The notes beneath the pieces were generated by a model, which saw only the letters and a list, made by a program, of their open reading frames with translations, had not been told where the DNA came from and searched no databases. A program made the position numbers and the translations under genes. This document shows positions 23,101-31,832 of a DNA stretch of 64,000 nt, piece by piece. The stretch comes from Notospermus geniculatus (taxonomy: Eukaryota; Nemertea; Pilidiophora; Heteronemertea; Lineidae), in the NCBI GenBank assembly GCA_002633025.1, contig NMRB01002052.1, forward strand, positions 6,961 to 70,960, in the 5' to 3' direction. The stretch's first letter is position 1. The number at the start of each line of letters is the position of its first letter.

Positions 23101-26100
23101 TTAATGAATCATCATACATACCTCACTTTGAGATAAGGACAACAACGATTCCACTAAGCTGAATTCAGGAGAGGCAATCTTTCCACTCTCACTATTAGCA
23201 GGGGATTTTGCAGCCTTCTGTCTTGATTTTTGACCCTGAATTTTCAAATGATAACGATACATGTATAGTTTTTCTTCCTCATTGATTGTCATTTGACATT
23301 GTACTCTCCTTTTCAATAAATCGGAAAGTCGTCTCCGAATATTTCGCAAATTTTCGACCCCAATCGGGGTCTTCCTCAGGCGCTATATAGAAGAGATCCC
23401 AGATCCCTTTTCAGGGCTAAACTGGTACTATACTGGGTCCAATGGAGATAACATCTTTTGCTGACTGCTGTGGACATATGCACCATATGTCAACTTACCT
23501 CAACAAAAAAATTGACTAGATACGGATCAGACTTGAGTTTTCCACACACCGTGCAGAGAAAATGTACTTCTTCGTTTTCTGTTGGACCAGCCTTCACCTC
23601 TCCACATACCCTGATTAACCGCTGAAATAGCCAGTTAACCATTTCAATGTCTGTTTGTCACATCTGCCACCATTTTCAGACCACATACAATGTAGCAGGA
23701 GAAAGCAATGTACCAAGTTCAAAATTACCAGTATTACCATAATTACATCAGGCCCATTTTTACATTTTAGTATTAGGCCATATAAAAATAATCTTTAGTT
23801 TAGCATCAGTCATACTAAGTGACGAGGGTTTTTCAAAAATTTTGTATTTTTATTTTTCATACTGAAATATGATCATCGAAAGAGATCTGAAGCTTTGCAG
23901 CTTCCATACAAGCAACTTCCTTACAAATCCTTAGGAACAAACCATTAGAAACCTTTAAGAACTGAAAACAAAAGGTTTTCATTTCAAACAGTACTACCGG
24001 GTAATACAAGTCATGGCCCTATTGAGGATCGTCAGAGTTTGTGCTAAAATGGTAAAACTAGAAGGAAAAAAAGAAAAAAAAAAAGTTGAGGCGGCAAGAA
24101 AATTTGAGGCAGGAGGTGATGCTAAACTAAAGATTTTTTTTTTTATCTGGCCGTACAGTGGAACCTCCCTATTCAGGACACCTTTAGGACCTGAGAGGTG
24201 TCCTGATTACAGAGGTCAAAACGAATATAAATGACCAGTTTGGGAATGAACTTAGATGTCCTCAATAGAGAGGTGTCAGCCGGCAGAGGTATCCGCTAAG
24301 AGAGGTGTCACTGTACTTACTATAACTGCTCTGTGAACATTCACGTGTGGCAGCAGTGGCTGTTTGATCCTCGATAATAGCTTTGTGAAGAACACAAGGA
24401 CTTGCTGCTTCATCCCGGGTGGATGCTGAAAACAAGATGAGAAGTCTGCGTCAGTAGGTTGGAAAAGTCATTGAACTTCTGAAACTATGAGAAGATACAT
24501 TGTATTTTGTATTGACTCAATATTTTGTCTAAACGTAGCATTTTCCTTTAGCAATAGTGTGGAAAACATTAATTACTTGTCTGATAACCAACGTCTAGAA
24601 ATAGCACTTTGTTATTTGTATTAGATTTTTCCGTCAAGGCCATAGCCATAGCATTATTGTCCCTGGCTCTTCTTCACATCTGTTGCATGGGACAGTAAAC
24701 TGCGCTGCCTTGCACACCTTGCCCCTTGCCAGGGCAAGTAAAGACCCCATCCAAATGAGAAACATTTAGTGTTTCTTCCAGAAATTTGAAAGGGCAGGGT
24801 TTTTTGAAATAAGCAAAGAAAAGGGCAGGGTGAACTGAGAAAAGGGGCAGGGTTTGCGGCCTTCTGTAATAGAAAATGCATTAGCGGTTCTGAAAAAAGG
24901 CAGGGAGTACTTTTTGAGGGCCAGGGTGCTGCGCCCTTCTATTTTGATCTAGAAGAAACACTCTCCACTTACATCAGTTCTCCCAAGTGTATAAAGTGTC
25001 TCTAAGAGTTTATGGTGTAGCATGTACTCCATACATGGTCCTGTGCTCCCACTTTCACTGCTCGACTCTTCCTGGGTCAAAATTGTCAACATGTGATCAA
25101 GATGTGTTGGTATATTTGTACTCTCAATTGGGGCCTTGTTGTCTGAAAAAGTCCGATAAAGAACATATGTGAGCCGCTCTGGCAAAACCAGACGCTTGTC
25201 GCTCAGAAGTTGAGCGTAAGGCCACTATTACATAGAAGTATACGGTATACGAAAACGCCGGATAACAATGGCTTCACGGTCGTGAATCCATTGAAGCCTT
25301 TGTTAACCGGCGTTTTCGTATACCGTATACTTCTATGTAATAGGGGCCTAAACGAGCTAAGATGACACCAGGAGAGAGAATGGAAGAAATAGATTCTGTC
25401 AGATTTCATAATAGGCAGACAATATTGAAACTGACAAACATTTGGTCTCAACCTGCCAAGGTAAGAGCGAGAAGCGTCTGGTTTTGCCAGAGTGGCTCAC
25501 ATATCTTTGGGTGCCCCAACCAAAAGCAAGAGCCCTCCATGTTTGGCTTCCTTGAAAGAAGCATCTTGACGTCAGACTATTGCTTTGTTTCCGTCCATGT
25601 GCTGCTGTCCTGGTCTGCATAGTCCAGTTCACTAAGTAAAAGGGGCTGTTCATTTTCATCAATTGAGCAATCTGAGTTGTGATCCTTGAGAAAATGGGAG
25701 AAAGCTATGAAGTTGCAAATTGCTGTAATTATTCTGTACAGCACAACAAATAATCCCTGCAATCTGCAAGTGCATAGCTTTTCCGTTTCCCCAAGGATCA
25801 CAACTCAGATTCCCCAAATGACGAAAATGAACAGCCCATTTTGGGTCATCTTTCATTCTCTACATCTTGACCCAGAAGTCCTAAACTGCAAAACAAATGA
25901 GTATGAATTCCTGAAAAGATCCGTGAGAGTGATGTGCCATACCTCGACTGTCCACAAAATATGTTGTGATGGCCTTCCAATGGGCAATGAAATCTTGTTG
26001 TAGGGATATCGAGGGAGCAAGCTGGAAAGTAAAAGGGGAAGAATTCAATTCACACTTGAATTGAATGAATAATAAAGCTGGACATGGAAGCCAGGTTGGA

Positions 26101-29100
26101 ATGACTCTGCCTCGCTCCCATGATCTTCCTGACTTCAAAGGGCGCCGCCAGGTGCGTAATTGCGCATTATGTTCCTGCAGGCAGGGCTCTCACTGGAGTT
26201 TTCAGTAGAAGGGTCAGAGACTTCTTTGTATTTTTTTTCTGGGGTCAGCCCTCAGAAGTCAGGGGTCAACCATGGTCAATTCACAACATTGAGTGAATTT
26301 TCGTGCGTCACACTGACTCCTGCTGGTTTTTATTGTGCATCAGACTATGAACTTCGTGCGTATTTGACCCGAGACCTCGGGTCATTGAGAGCCCTGTGCA
26401 GGCGAGGTTAAACATGGCGGTCTCCCTCTCAACTTTTAGTTTCGAAGTTTCGTCATTTCAAGTGCCGTTTTCTGCTCATAATCGGGGAATAACGTTGAAA
26501 GGAATAGGCCTATCACAGATGCAAAGTTTAATTCACAAAGGATACGTTCGATGTGTTTTTTCTGGCTGACATGACTTAAATTACAGTGAAATCGGGAGTT
26601 TAAAAATCGGACCTGTCATCATGGTCATCTTGGGAGAGCAAGTGTCCTCACCTTCTCTAAATAAATATACTTAGGCCCTATGCTGATGGTGTGTATCAAA
26701 AAAAACCTCCAACACACCGTGAGTAGGCTAGGCCGAGGGTGAAGACCATAGGCCTATGGCTCCGCTTTGGATCGACCACCACACGACAGGCACAGTCCAC
26801 ACACTTCACCATGTTCACTCACGGTGTGTTGGAGGTTTTTTTTGATACACACCATAAGTATATATGTAGAGAAGGTGAGGACACTTGCTCTCCCAAAATG
26901 ACAGGTCCGATTTTTAAACTCCCGATTTCACTGTTATTTAAGTCATGTCAGCCAGAAAAAACACATCGAACGTATCGATGTGTCATGTTTCATCGGACCT
27001 GTCATTTTGGGAGAGCAAGTGTCCTCACAGATCATCTTCTATCTCTAGGCCTACATATACTTATGGTGTGTATCAAAAAACAACACACCGTGGTTCACTG
27101 ACACAGCAGTGACACCAGTCCAGTGGCAATGCACACGCAATGACGGCTTGACTTGAATATTCACTACCACAACAAAATAGTTCCCTCCGCGAATATTACG
27201 AGGTTGTGATTTGGCTCTATTCGGCAATTTCCGTCACATCCCCGATTACTCCCGAATGTTTAGAACACCACCAGTCTCCGTCGGCTCATCGGCCGCTGTC
27301 TTATGAAGCCTATCTACGAGCATGGTGAGCGCCGGCCGTCGGCTCATCGACCTACATGCCTTAACCATGTTAACGCTACTAGCCGGCTTTCTCACCAGTC
27401 TCCGTCGGCTCATCGGCCGCGGTCTTTAAAGCCCCACAGTATTGAATTTTACGATTTTTTCAAAATGTTAGGAGAGTTCACATAAGAGGTCTCATAGCTT
27501 GTGAAGGTCACCAAAATGATTGCCCGATACGTATTTCAGAGAATCAAGGCCTAGTTTTCAGCACACATTATAAAAAGCTGCAGGGAGAGCCCTAATGTAT
27601 TCGGGGAGAGCGCAGTACAATTTTACACGTCATGACGTCGTGCACTGACGTCAGGAATCGCGGCGATGATTTGCGTTTTTCACATTGAATACAGTGGGGC
27701 TTTAATATGAAGCCTTTCCGTACAAGCGCCGGCCGTCGGCTCATCGACCTTAACGTTAACAAGCCTGCTTTCTCCTTTAATACCTTTGTTACAAACGCCG
27801 GCCGTCGGCTCATCGGCCTTTTGTCGAGTTCTAGTTCTGTCTTACTTGAATTTGTGCCCAATATTTTTATTCTTTGCGGGCCATTCGGAAACCAACTCAG
27901 TGCCTCTCTTTAGTCCCTCATCTTATTCCAAGTTTTCCGAAGTTGCGCCTTACTCCGTCAGTGTTTCTTACGTTTTGTAATGATTCATGTTCAAAATATA
28001 GGGTAAGCATGGTAAGTCAATGTTTTAGTGGATTTTGAGATGGGGGTCTGGGGGTATCCCCCAGGGGGTTCGGGGGGTCTCCCCCCGATTAGCTGAGTGA
28101 ATTTTCAAGACGGTCCCAAAAAGGGTAAGCATGGTAAGTCATTGTTTATAGTGGATTTTGAGATGGGGGTCTGGGGGTATCCCCCAGAAAGGGGGGGTTC
28201 GGGGGGTCTCCCCCCGATTAGCTAAGTGAATTTTCAAGACGGTCCCATACTGGATTTCACATCAAATAAAAATGCATCAAATTCAAATTCAACATTTTGG
28301 GAATTTCGCCCCCAGTCGCTAACCTCTCGTCATTGTTTTCGAGTCCCGTATTTTTGGCCTATGGACGATGAGCCGACGCTCTAAAATCGTCTCCCTTCCA
28401 CCGACCCCTTTTGGGTCTATGGCCGATTAGCCGACGGTCTGACGCCGACGCTTTTTCCCGCCAAAACGCAGATACCGAACATTGCCGAATGTTTCCGACC
28501 CCTTTTTTGGGTCCATGGCCGATTAGCCGACGGTTTGACGCAGACGCTTTTTTGGGGTCTATGGCCGATTAGCCGACGGTCTGACGCCGACGCTTTTTTC
28601 CCGCCAAAACGCAGAAACCGAACATTGCCGAATGTTTCCGACCCCTTTTTGGGTCTATGGCCGATTAGCCGACGGTTTGATGCCGACGCTTTTTGGGGGT
28701 CTATGGCCGATTAGCCGACGGTCTGACGCCGACGCTTTTTTCCCGCCAAAACGCAGAAACTGAACATTGCCGAATAATTCCGAACTTACCCGAAATGTTG
28801 TCAAAAAAGAAGTCCCACGGGCGCTGCGCATTTATACACTTTATACAAGTGCTGTTTTGAGGCCGGTGCGATGGTAGTGAATATTCAAGTCGCTCCGCAA
28901 TGACATGCAGTCGTGAACAGGCATGGCAGGTGGAGTGTGGAGGTGAGTTTTGTGTGTGGAGTGTGCGAGCAGTGCACAGCACAGGTGGCACAGGTGCAGT
29001 GCAGTGGCGAGAGAGAGTGACCAAATGACAGTCATTATCTTGAATAATTTACCACATAACGCTACTCACTGCCTCGACAGCACTTTGTAATATGTTGGCA

Positions 29101-29114
29101 AATCGATGAAACAT
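14005..29114 (-). CDS. FHIP2A: FHIP2A (FAM160B1) orthologue, 16 coding exons
   Basis: This is a complete FTS- and Hook-interacting protein 2A gene of the RAI16-like family. FHIP proteins join AKTIP and a HOOK adaptor and link dynein to membrane cargo; FHIP2A is associated with Rab1-marked ER-to-Golgi carriers. I placed 16 coding exons on the minus strand: 29114-29070, 26021-25943, 25142-24973, 24425-24321, 23621-23499, 23235-23122, 22184-21991, 21626-21432, 21234-21155, 20813-20701, 20364-20087, 18430-18340, 17901-17782, 16850-16710, 16576-16473 and 14119-14005. Every junction has GT/AG and the phases are consistent; the total is 2067 nt, about 688 aa. Vertebrate FHIP2A is somewhat longer, and the shortfall is mainly in a low-complexity stretch. 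Diagnostic peptides are [21 protein letters not shown] and [20 protein letters not shown] at the C terminus. Introns carry many MITEs and one assembly gap. Invertebrates may have a single FHIP2, so the A/B assignment is tentative. Confidence 0.93.
14204..14750. mobile_element. MITE in the last FHIP2A intron
   Basis: aatagagaggttgcgcagc is mirrored by gctgcgcaacctctctatt. Inner arms also pair: gaattgcagtccgct with agcggactgcaattc and ccttgataaaaa with tttttatcaagg. A segment similar to module E lies inside near 14355-14400. Confidence 0.8.
15208..15375. mobile_element. Family B MITE copy
   Basis: gcgagttttcttgtgcaagt then tggctttctatgg at the left, gagagccaacttgcatgaga then gtggagc at the right. 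It is shorter than the copy at 5430 and lacks the tandem array. Confidence 0.7.
15438..15837. mobile_element. 400-bp MITE, GGGCC ends, ATT duplication
   Basis: gggccatattcataaagg and ctttatgaatatggccc form the termini, flanked by ATT on both sides. Long inner arms pair (aggcctagaaaactattgt / acaatagttttctaggcct). Confidence 0.85.
15838..16472. other. FHIP2A intron sequence, nothing further recognised
   Basis: No element or exon beyond FHIP2A introns was recognised. Confidence 0.35.
16473..16576 (-). CDS. FHIP2A: FHIP2A coding exon 15
   Basis: It encodes [20 protein letters not shown] and [14 protein letters not shown], corresponding to the conserved helical linker. The donor is gtatgg. Confidence 0.9.
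16710..16850 (-). CDS. FHIP2A: FHIP2A coding exon 14
   Basis: It encodes [20 protein letters not shown] and [10 protein letters not shown]. The acceptor is tctttcag and the donor gtgagg. Confidence 0.93.
16992..17505. other. Assembly gap (514 N)
   Basis: A run of undetermined bases inside the FHIP2A intron between exons 13 and 14. Open frames drawn across it are artefacts. Confidence 0.98.
17696..17765 (+). repeat. 17-bp tandem repeat, four copies
   Basis: catttgatgtgaacttg repeats four times in the FHIP2A intron, ending at the exon 13 donor region. Confidence 0.85.
17782..17901 (-). CDS. FHIP2A: FHIP2A coding exon 13
   Basis: It encodes [19 protein letters not shown] and [19 protein letters not shown]. 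The nearer-to-consensus upstream AG would break the frame; the acceptor gttccag before TGT keeps phase 0 and was chosen for that reason. Confidence 0.82.
18340..18430 (-). CDS. FHIP2A: FHIP2A coding exon 12
   Basis: It encodes [20 protein letters not shown] and [10 protein letters not shown]. The donor gtacaa is weak compared with the others. Confidence 0.9.
18431..19264. other. FHIP2A intron, nothing recognised
   Basis: No repeat with definable ends and no exon was seen. Confidence 0.3.
19265..19450. mobile_element. Family B MITE copy, diverged
   Basis: agagttttcttgctgtagtt then ggctctccacca on the left; gaggcaactctcacatggag on the right. Internal sequence shares aaggaaaccaacaatg with the copy at 15208. 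Confidence 0.6.
19876..20035. mobile_element. Family D element with 5-bp duplication
   Basis: caggggcggatcc at the left and gatccgcgcctg at the right, flanked by GTATC on both sides. A longer relative lies at 50029-50296. Confidence 0.75.
20087..20364 (-). CDS. FHIP2A: FHIP2A coding exon 11
   Basis: It encodes [20 protein letters not shown], a Ser/Asp-rich variable loop, then SPIHKIVN. The donor is gtgagg. Confidence 0.92.
20701..20813 (-). CDS. FHIP2A: FHIP2A coding exon 10
   Basis: It encodes [20 protein letters not shown] and [17 protein letters not shown]. The donor is gtaagt. Confidence 0.92.
20952..21100. mobile_element. Foldback MITE, GGGCC ends
   Basis: gggccgtattcaccaagggt and acccttggtcaattcggccc, with the inner arm gatcatcgcgcgattaagac mirrored exactly. 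It lies in a FHIP2A intron. Confidence 0.85.
21155..21234 (-). CDS. FHIP2A: FHIP2A coding exon 9
   Basis: It encodes [20 protein letters not shown] and SPRLLQ. The short exon is joined at phases 2 and 1; the donor is gtcagt. Confidence 0.88.
21432..21626 (-). CDS. FHIP2A: FHIP2A coding exon 8
   Basis: It encodes [20 protein letters not shown], then [16 protein letters not shown] and MLPAVLQT. The donor is gtgagt. Confidence 0.93.
21991..22184 (-). CDS. FHIP2A: FHIP2A coding exon 7
   Basis: It encodes [20 protein letters not shown] and [14 protein letters not shown]. The acceptor is acttacag and the donor gtaagt. Confidence 0.93.
22293..22414. repeat. Module E copy 1, foldback
   Basis: aataaatcggaaagtcgtct and ccactttccgatttatt are inverted ends. 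The core contains the hairpin gaccccaatcggggtc followed by ttcctcgggc. Copy 2 is at 23313-23402 and a diverged inverted copy is near 14350. Confidence 0.75.
22445..22655 (+). repeat. Palindromic minisatellite (GGGGACAAATTGTCC-like)
   Basis: About a dozen units such as ggggacgaattgtcc and ggggacaaattgccc. Each unit is nearly self-complementary, so both strands show repetitive open frames that are not genes. It lies in a FHIP2A intron. Confidence 0.9.
23122..23235 (-). CDS. FHIP2A: FHIP2A coding exon 6
   Basis: It encodes a variable basic linker ([17 protein letters not shown]) followed by the conserved [14 protein letters not shown]. This is the position where the vertebrate protein has a longer low-complexity region. 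Confidence 0.88.
23313..23402 (+). repeat. Module E copy 2
   Basis: aataaatcggaaagtcgtct, the hairpin gaccccaatcggggtc and tagaagagatcccag match copy 1 almost base for base. This copy lacks the inverted right arm. Confidence 0.8.
23499..23621 (-). CDS. FHIP2A: FHIP2A coding exon 5
   Basis: It encodes [19 protein letters not shown] and [20 protein letters not shown]. Phase 0 on both sides. Confidence 0.92.
24156..24313. mobile_element. Tc1/mariner-type MITE abutting a splice donor
   Basis: The element starts cagtggaacctccc and ends gaggtgtcactg, flanked by TA at 24154-24155 and 24314-24315. The right TA provides bases +6 and +7 of the FHIP2A exon 4 donor (gtaagta on the minus strand). Confidence 0.75.
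24321..24425 (-). CDS. FHIP2A: FHIP2A coding exon 4
   Basis: It encodes [20 protein letters not shown] and ends in NVHRAVI. The donor gtaagt overlaps the TA target duplication of a MITE (24156-24313). Confidence 0.92.
24973..25142 (-). CDS. FHIP2A: FHIP2A coding exon 3
   Basis: It encodes [19 protein letters not shown] through [20 protein letters not shown]. The acceptor is tttttcag and the donor gtaagt. Confidence 0.93.
25169..25500. mobile_element. Family C MITE, full copy with nested element
   Basis: tgtgagccgctctggcaaaa and ttttgccagagtggctcaca are the termini, flanked by TA. The copy is interrupted at 25220-25348. Family members lie near 11100-11640, 32420-32480 and 48707-49573. Confidence 0.85.
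25220..25348. mobile_element. PIF/Harbinger-like MITE nested in family C
   Basis: ggccactattacatagaagt and acttctatgtaataggggcc form termini, flanked by TAA on both sides (25217-25219 and 25349-25351). The inner arm includes tacggtatacgaaaacgccg mirrored exactly. Confidence 0.85.
25943..26021 (-). CDS. FHIP2A: FHIP2A coding exon 2
   Basis: It encodes [20 protein letters not shown] and a few more residues. The acceptor is tttccag and the donor gtatgg; it ends one base into a codon. Confidence 0.92.
26542..26975. repeat. Large foldback, arms of about 170 bp
   Basis: atacgttcgatgtgtttttt mirrors aaaaaacacatcgaacgtat; gagagcaagtgtcctcacct and ggtgtgttggaggttttttt also appear inverted. It lies in FHIP2A intron 1. 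Confidence 0.9.
26990..27095 (+). repeat. Partial third arm of the 26.5-kb foldback
   Basis: catcggacctgtcat, gagagcaagtgtcctcaca and atggtgtgtatcaaaaaa repeat the left arm in direct orientation directly after the foldback. Confidence 0.8.
27275..27820. repeat. Dispersed copies of GCCGTCGGCTCATCGGCC
   Basis: The palindrome-like string gccgtcggctcatcg occurs at about 27280, 27335, 27405, 27727 and 27798. Its reverse complement (cgatgagccgacggc, or with ttagcc) recurs in the array at 28365-28790. Confidence 0.8.
28001..28248 (+). repeat. Two tandem copies of a unit of about 122 bp
   Basis: Copies start at 28001 and 28123, each reading gggtaagcatggtaagtca through gatgggggtctgggggtatc and ending gacggtccca. 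The G/C blocks can form hairpins. Confidence 0.9.
28365..28795 (+). repeat. Satellite array, about 141-bp higher-order unit
   Basis: ggccgattagccgacggtct recurs near 28423, 28563 and 28705 with tttcccgccaaaacgcaga and gaacattgccgaatg between. Half-units with ggtttgacg alternate. Confidence 0.85.
29070..29114 (-). CDS. FHIP2A: FHIP2A coding exon 1
   Basis: It encodes [15 protein letters not shown], matching the conserved N terminus of the family. The donor gtgagt follows directly, in phase 0. Intron 1 then runs about 3 kb and holds satellite arrays. Confidence 0.92.
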
Positions 29115-29199
29115 GTTTTAGCTTTTTATGTGTCACATTTTGCGAAAAAGAATGATAAGAAAAATACGATTTTTGCCAAGGAGATGTTTTGCTGGCAAA

Positions 29200-29222
29200 G
29201 CGGAAGTCAGATTGCGCATGCG
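29200..29222. promoter_or_regulatory. Putative FHIP2A promoter motifs (ETS- and NRF1-like)
   Basis: About 90-110 bp upstream of the FHIP2A start lie gcggaagtc (ETS-like GGAA core) and the palindromic tgcgcatgcg (NRF1-like). No TATA box is nearby. This pairing is common at housekeeping promoters; assignment here is inference. Confidence 0.4.
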
Positions 29223-29344
29223 GCTGGCAAGAGCGCCACAGTTGTTGCGACGGCAGAGAATGGAACCACTCGGTTGGGTTTTTGTATTGGTTCCACCTAC
29301 TAACGACAGGTGTCGCTGACACCCCTTGGCCAAGTCTCGGTTAT

Positions 29345-30545
29345 CCAGCCGGGAAAACGTCCGTTTTCCGTTTCTAGAAAACGGACGTTTTTTTCCTGTC
29401 CGTTTTGGTGATTTGAGAGAAAAATGAAAATATTAAAGATTTGACAAGAAAATGGGGTGATTTGAGAGAAAATGAAAATATTAAAGATTGACAAGAAAAC
29501 GGATGTTTTTCTAGGCTAGTCAAAACGGACAGGGAAAACGCCCATTTCTGGAATATCTTGTAACTAGCGGTAACAGAGTACCGGTATCATCGGGTATAAT
29601 TTTAACTGATCGCTTTGTAAATTTTGTTTTTAAACATTTTAAACGTGCTCAAATACATGTACTGTATACAACTGCAAACGGGATCAGAAGACGACTTCAG
29701 AAAGATGCATTCTGTTGATGTTTTAAAGATTATCAGTGTTTTTTGTACATTACATAAGTCAGTCAATAAAATGAAACATTGTAATCTACATGTAATTATG
29801 CTAATTGTTATTTTTCATTGTTCTCCCCAACGTCACTCCAACTGCAACTATGACCTAGGCCTATCTCATGCCCTCCCCCTTCATCTTCGGCTGAAGGAGC
29901 AACATATAACATGGAGGAGTACAGACCAGTAACAGATGGAACGACCCTAGTCAAATCGACTGTGAAATCCTGGATCAAAATAATCGCGAACGGTGTAGGT
30001 CAGTGCCCATCAGAGCTGTGCGCTTTAGGCTGATAGGAGGGCAGGGGGGAAAAGAAGTCAAAGTCTTTTCAGACAAAAAATCTTTGTTTCCTAAGTCCTC
30101 TTTTGGCATGTTTGGAGAGATGTTCCACCACACCAGCGCCAATGGCATCGCCCATCACATTGATGGTTGTACGAAATACTGTCCCTGCAATGAGCGCACC
30201 AACACCCATAGTCATCCACCATCGATCGATAGCGCTGCGCCATCTATAGATGCTTGCGCTAACAATAGATCCATAGATGGCGCAGCGCTATCGATCGATC
30301 GCGCAGATCGGTCGAAAGCGCATAACAAAAATATTAAAGATTGAGTTGAGAGAAAATGAAAATATTAAAGACTGACAAGAAAACGGACGGTTTTCTTGAC
30401 AAAACGGACGGGGAAAATGTCCGTTTTGGTTATTTGAGAGAAAAACGAAAATATTAAAGTTTTGACAAGGAAACGGACGTTTTTTCCTGTACGTTTCAGC
30501 GATTTGAGAGAAAAATGAAAATATGAATTGGAAGAAAAGAAATAT
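29345..30545. repeat. Repeats of an AAAACGGACGTTTT / GATTTGAGAGAAAA unit
   Basis: Two clusters (29345-29535 and 30330-30545) contain repeated gatttgagagaaaaatgaaa, atattaaagatttgacaaga and aaaacggacgtttt. The intervening DNA has no recognised gene. Short lysine- or phenylalanine-rich frames are repeat translations. Confidence 0.8.
30220..30300. repeat. Palindromic foldback
   Basis: atcgatcgatagcgctgcgc then catctatag mirrors ctatagatggcgcagcgcta then tcgatcgat, with a loop of about 20 bp. Confidence 0.9.
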
Positions 30546-31052
30546 AATATACCGGTACCCTGAAGCAAGCGTAGGCCTACGATGATTTCTGGTCGAAATG
30601 TGAACTAGCAAGGGAGTGGTCATCTTGTCCAAACAAGGCTATTGACTCCGTATGAACTCCGTCTTTAGCCTTGTCCGAATCGTGTCATCTTTTCCGTTAA
30701 TGCATAAATTATTAATGAACCTAACCCCTACTTGACCCCGCCTCCGAGCCAATCAGAACTTGCGAAACAAATCACCGTTGGACACGTTCTTTGCTCTTCA
30801 CGCTCGAATTTGTAACACGGATTTTGATTGGCGCGTCGATTNTCCATGAGGTGACAGATCGGTTGATGTGGAATGCTGGAAAAAATAGGATTACATGCAT
30901 ATATCATTCAGTCATGGCGTCTGTCATTCCATTTAGTCTATATCTAGGCCTATTTCAAGGCATCACTACAAAATTAGTCATAGATCAGTTGTTCCACTGG
31001 ATTTATTGAATTAACACACTGATTATCACTAGGATTAGGAATAAAAGATTTA
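30546..31052. other. Intergenic, nothing recognised
   Basis: One undetermined base at about 30842. No gene was recognised. Confidence 0.3.
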
Positions 31053-31832
31053 TCATACCTGTGGTGCTGGTGGCGTGACGTCAAGCATCTGACTCTGACT
31101 GTGCTGTCTTAAGCTTGGAGCGGTGATGCATGGCTGTGCTAGCTTTGGCGAATGCGATGTGGTGAACCGAAACGACCCAAATGACTGAATATCTTGCTCC
31201 AAGCCTTGATGGACAGTATGATTTGCAGTTGTAAACGTGGGCTTTATCACCGGTGTGATGGTGTCCTTCCACGATACAGAGTTCCTGTCAGAATATACAC
31301 ATGGGGTAACCTGTTCTTCACCAATGTCAGCCAATGGTAAGGGGGGCAACAGTTCACTCTCATCTCCTGTTCTTTGTTGTGGAAGAATTAGTTGAACTCT
31401 AGACTTAGGCCTAGGCCTTCTACTGTCTCCTGCTGCAAGTGGGACAAGTGGGCCTGAGCCTTCTTCTTCCATGTCAACTGATCCTGAGCTGTGCAAAACC
31501 GTCGAAGTTCCCTTACCCTCCTTGCCCCTGCGACATGCTGTTGGGGTGATTGGAGATCTTGCACAGCGTTTGAATGATTGTGCATTTAGGTATAAAGCTC
31601 GACAATTTTCTCTGAACTCATCAACCTTCTTTACAAGGGTATCCAACTTACGCAGGCACCCCCTGCAAATCACACCTTCCACAATATCAACCTCCGCAAA
31701 TCTTGCTAAGTTCTGCCTGATGTTATGACTTTTACCCACTTCAGACTCAATTAAATACCGATTTTTGCTAATTGTCATGCAGCCACAGGCTACGCAAGAC
31801 AGTTTATCCAGATATTTCCTTGGCGTGGACAT
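31053..31832 (-). CDS. First exon of a ZAD-like Cys2-Cys2 protein, probably transposon-derived
   Basis: The likely start is the ATG at 31832 (MSTPRKYLDKLSCVACGC); an upstream in-frame ATG at 31925 would add a hydrophobic leader and is less convincing. A CxxC pair (SCVACG) and a second pair about 50 residues later (VICRGC) with the helix LRKLDTLVKKVDEFRENC form a treble-clef-like motif similar in layout to ZAD or other N-terminal zinc modules. The rest is Pro/Ser-rich. The end CCACAG followed by gtatga looks like a splice donor, so this is probably a 5' exon whose partner exons are missing or unrecognised downstream. I recall such exons as repetitive in marine invertebrate genomes, so a transposon origin is plausible, not shown. 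Confidence 0.5.
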   Translation of the reverse strand: MSTPRKYLDKLSCVACGCMTISKNRYLIESEVGKSHNIRQNLARFAEVDIVEGVICRGCLRKLDTLVKKVDEFRENCRALYLNAQSFKRCARSPITPTACRRGKEGKGTSTVLHSSGSVDMEEEGSGPLVPLAAGDSRRPRPKSRVQLILPQQRTGDESELLPPLPLADIGEEQVTPCVYSDRNSVSWKDTITPVIKPTFTTANHTVHQGLEQDIQSFGSFRFTTSHSPKLAQPCITAPSLRQHSQSQMLDVTPPAPQV

